Positions 52,261 to 52,742 of a DNA stretch of 52,742 nt are shown here, piece after piece; position 1 is the first letter of the stretch; each line of letters begins with the position of its first letter. The DNA is from Bacillus sp. FJAT-27245. Lineage in GTDB: Bacteria > Bacillota > Bacilli > Bacillales > Cytobacillaceae. The DNA is taken from assembly GCF_001273955.1 (NCBI RefSeq), contig NZ_LIGI01000001.1, positions 3,252,845 to 3,305,586 of the forward strand, read 5' to 3'. A program made the translations under genes and the position numbers. Below the pieces are notes generated by a model, which was not told the origin of the DNA, ran no database searches, and saw only the letters and a list, made by a program, of their open reading frames with translations.

Positions 52261-52420
52261 ACAATCCCTCCAGTCCCATCATAGCACAATAGACCCAAAA
52301 ACCACCTTTTTCACGTCTTTTTCCCGAGGGAGAGGAAACTAAACACTGATTTGGGTTGGGTGGGGGCAGTACGAGATAATAAGGGGCCGTGCTTTTGGTA
52401 GTGGTGACGGGATAAGCTGG

Positions 52421-52706
52421 ATTCGTGTCAAAAGTTCGGGAGATTTCTGACAGCCCTGGCATTGAAATCGGGGTTCGTGTTGAAGTTGGCGGGACTTCTG
52501 ACAGCTTTGGCGGTGAAATAAGGATTCGTGTCAGAAGATAAGGGGACTTCTGACAGCTTGGGCCGTGAAATAAGGATTCGTGTCAGAAGATGAGGCGACT
52601 TCCGACAGCTTTGGGCCGAAAACTTGGATTCGTGTCAGAAGATGAAGGGACTTCTGACAGCTTTGGCCCGAAAACTTGGATTCCTGTCAGAAGCTGAGGG
52701 GAAAGT
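52421..52706. repeat. Six tandem 51-53 bp hairpin repeats
   Basis: TTCGTGTCAGAAG-type starts recur at 52422, 52474, 52525, 52576, 52629 and 52681. Each unit carries TGTCAGAAG then CTTCTGACA about ten bases later, a 9-bp inverted repeat perfect in the central units, and a variable GCTTTGGCCGTGAAATAAGGA-like spacer. The block lies upstream of yunF and runs to near the window end. Confidence 0.85.
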
Positions 52707-52742
52707 CTCTCTCCCACAAACACATCTTGGCCAAAACAAAAA

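Noticed and set aside
52421-52706. Possible CRISPR array, because of regular ~52-bp spacing
   Set aside because: The spacers are near-copies of each other rather than unique, the repeats are not identical, and no cas genes are present. The other 51-52 bp loci fail the same test.

Overview
The window looks like a chromosomal segment of a spore-forming member of the Bacillaceae. Almost every gene is recognisable from the Bacillus subtilis yug-kap-yui-yum-yut-yun neighbourhood, and the order largely follows it. Sporulation-linked genes are frequent (yteA-type, kapB/kapD, yutH, yutC, lytH), ribosome binding sites are strong and GC is moderate. I see no rRNA, tRNA, CRISPR array, intact insertion sequence or prophage. 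Species cannot be fixed from this sequence.

Layout. 1-5.4 kb: a YteA-type zinc-finger protein, a LysE-type exporter, and a three-gene envelope cluster (GtrA flippase, GT2 glycosyltransferase, large YkoS-like membrane protein). 5.6-7.5 kb: a secreted transglutaminase-like protein and the YugO potassium channel. 7.8-17.7 kb: central metabolism and yug genes (yugN, pgi, iron alcohol dehydrogenase, yuzA, a divergent glutamate dehydrogenase, rocD, yugI, yugF, yugE, patB). 17.8-25.7 kb: ppaC, a cyclophilin lipoprotein, kapB/kapD, yuxO, a DedA protein, pepA and several small proteins. Neither kinB nor comQXPA is at its B. subtilis-like place. 25.7-31.4 kb: DUF309, yuiC-yuiB-yuiA, a Nudix hydrolase, and the divergent flavoenzymes yumB and yumC. 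33.8-45.2 kb: Fe-S and thiol genes (yutM, yuzB, yutJ, yuzD, yutI), a D-2-hydroxyacid dehydrogenase, yutH to yutC, an EAL protein and lipA. 45.3-52.3 kb: lytH, an NSS transporter with its micro-subunit, and yunC-yunF.

The exception to this housekeeping layout is 31.7-33.9 kb. This AT-richer stretch is bounded by two direct copies of the last 98 bases of yutM (about 87% identical). One copy is the 3' end of the intact gene. The other is a stranded 3' fragment that still has a terminator behind it. Between them lie a decayed YolD-like gene and an intact, translationally coupled two-gene cassette: a membrane-anchored coiled-coil protein and a 113-residue partner. I recognise neither protein. This is the best candidate for an undescribed system.

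A second recurring theme is short intergenic tandem repeats. At least eight loci, most close to gene ends, carry 2-6 imperfect copies of a private sequence. The three largest share a 51-53 bp period, and two of these carry a clear inverted repeat in each unit. They are not coding and not CRISPR.

Starts were chosen by ribosome binding site and known protein length, so several differ from the longest open frame. Functions rest on motif recognition by eye, not on database searches.
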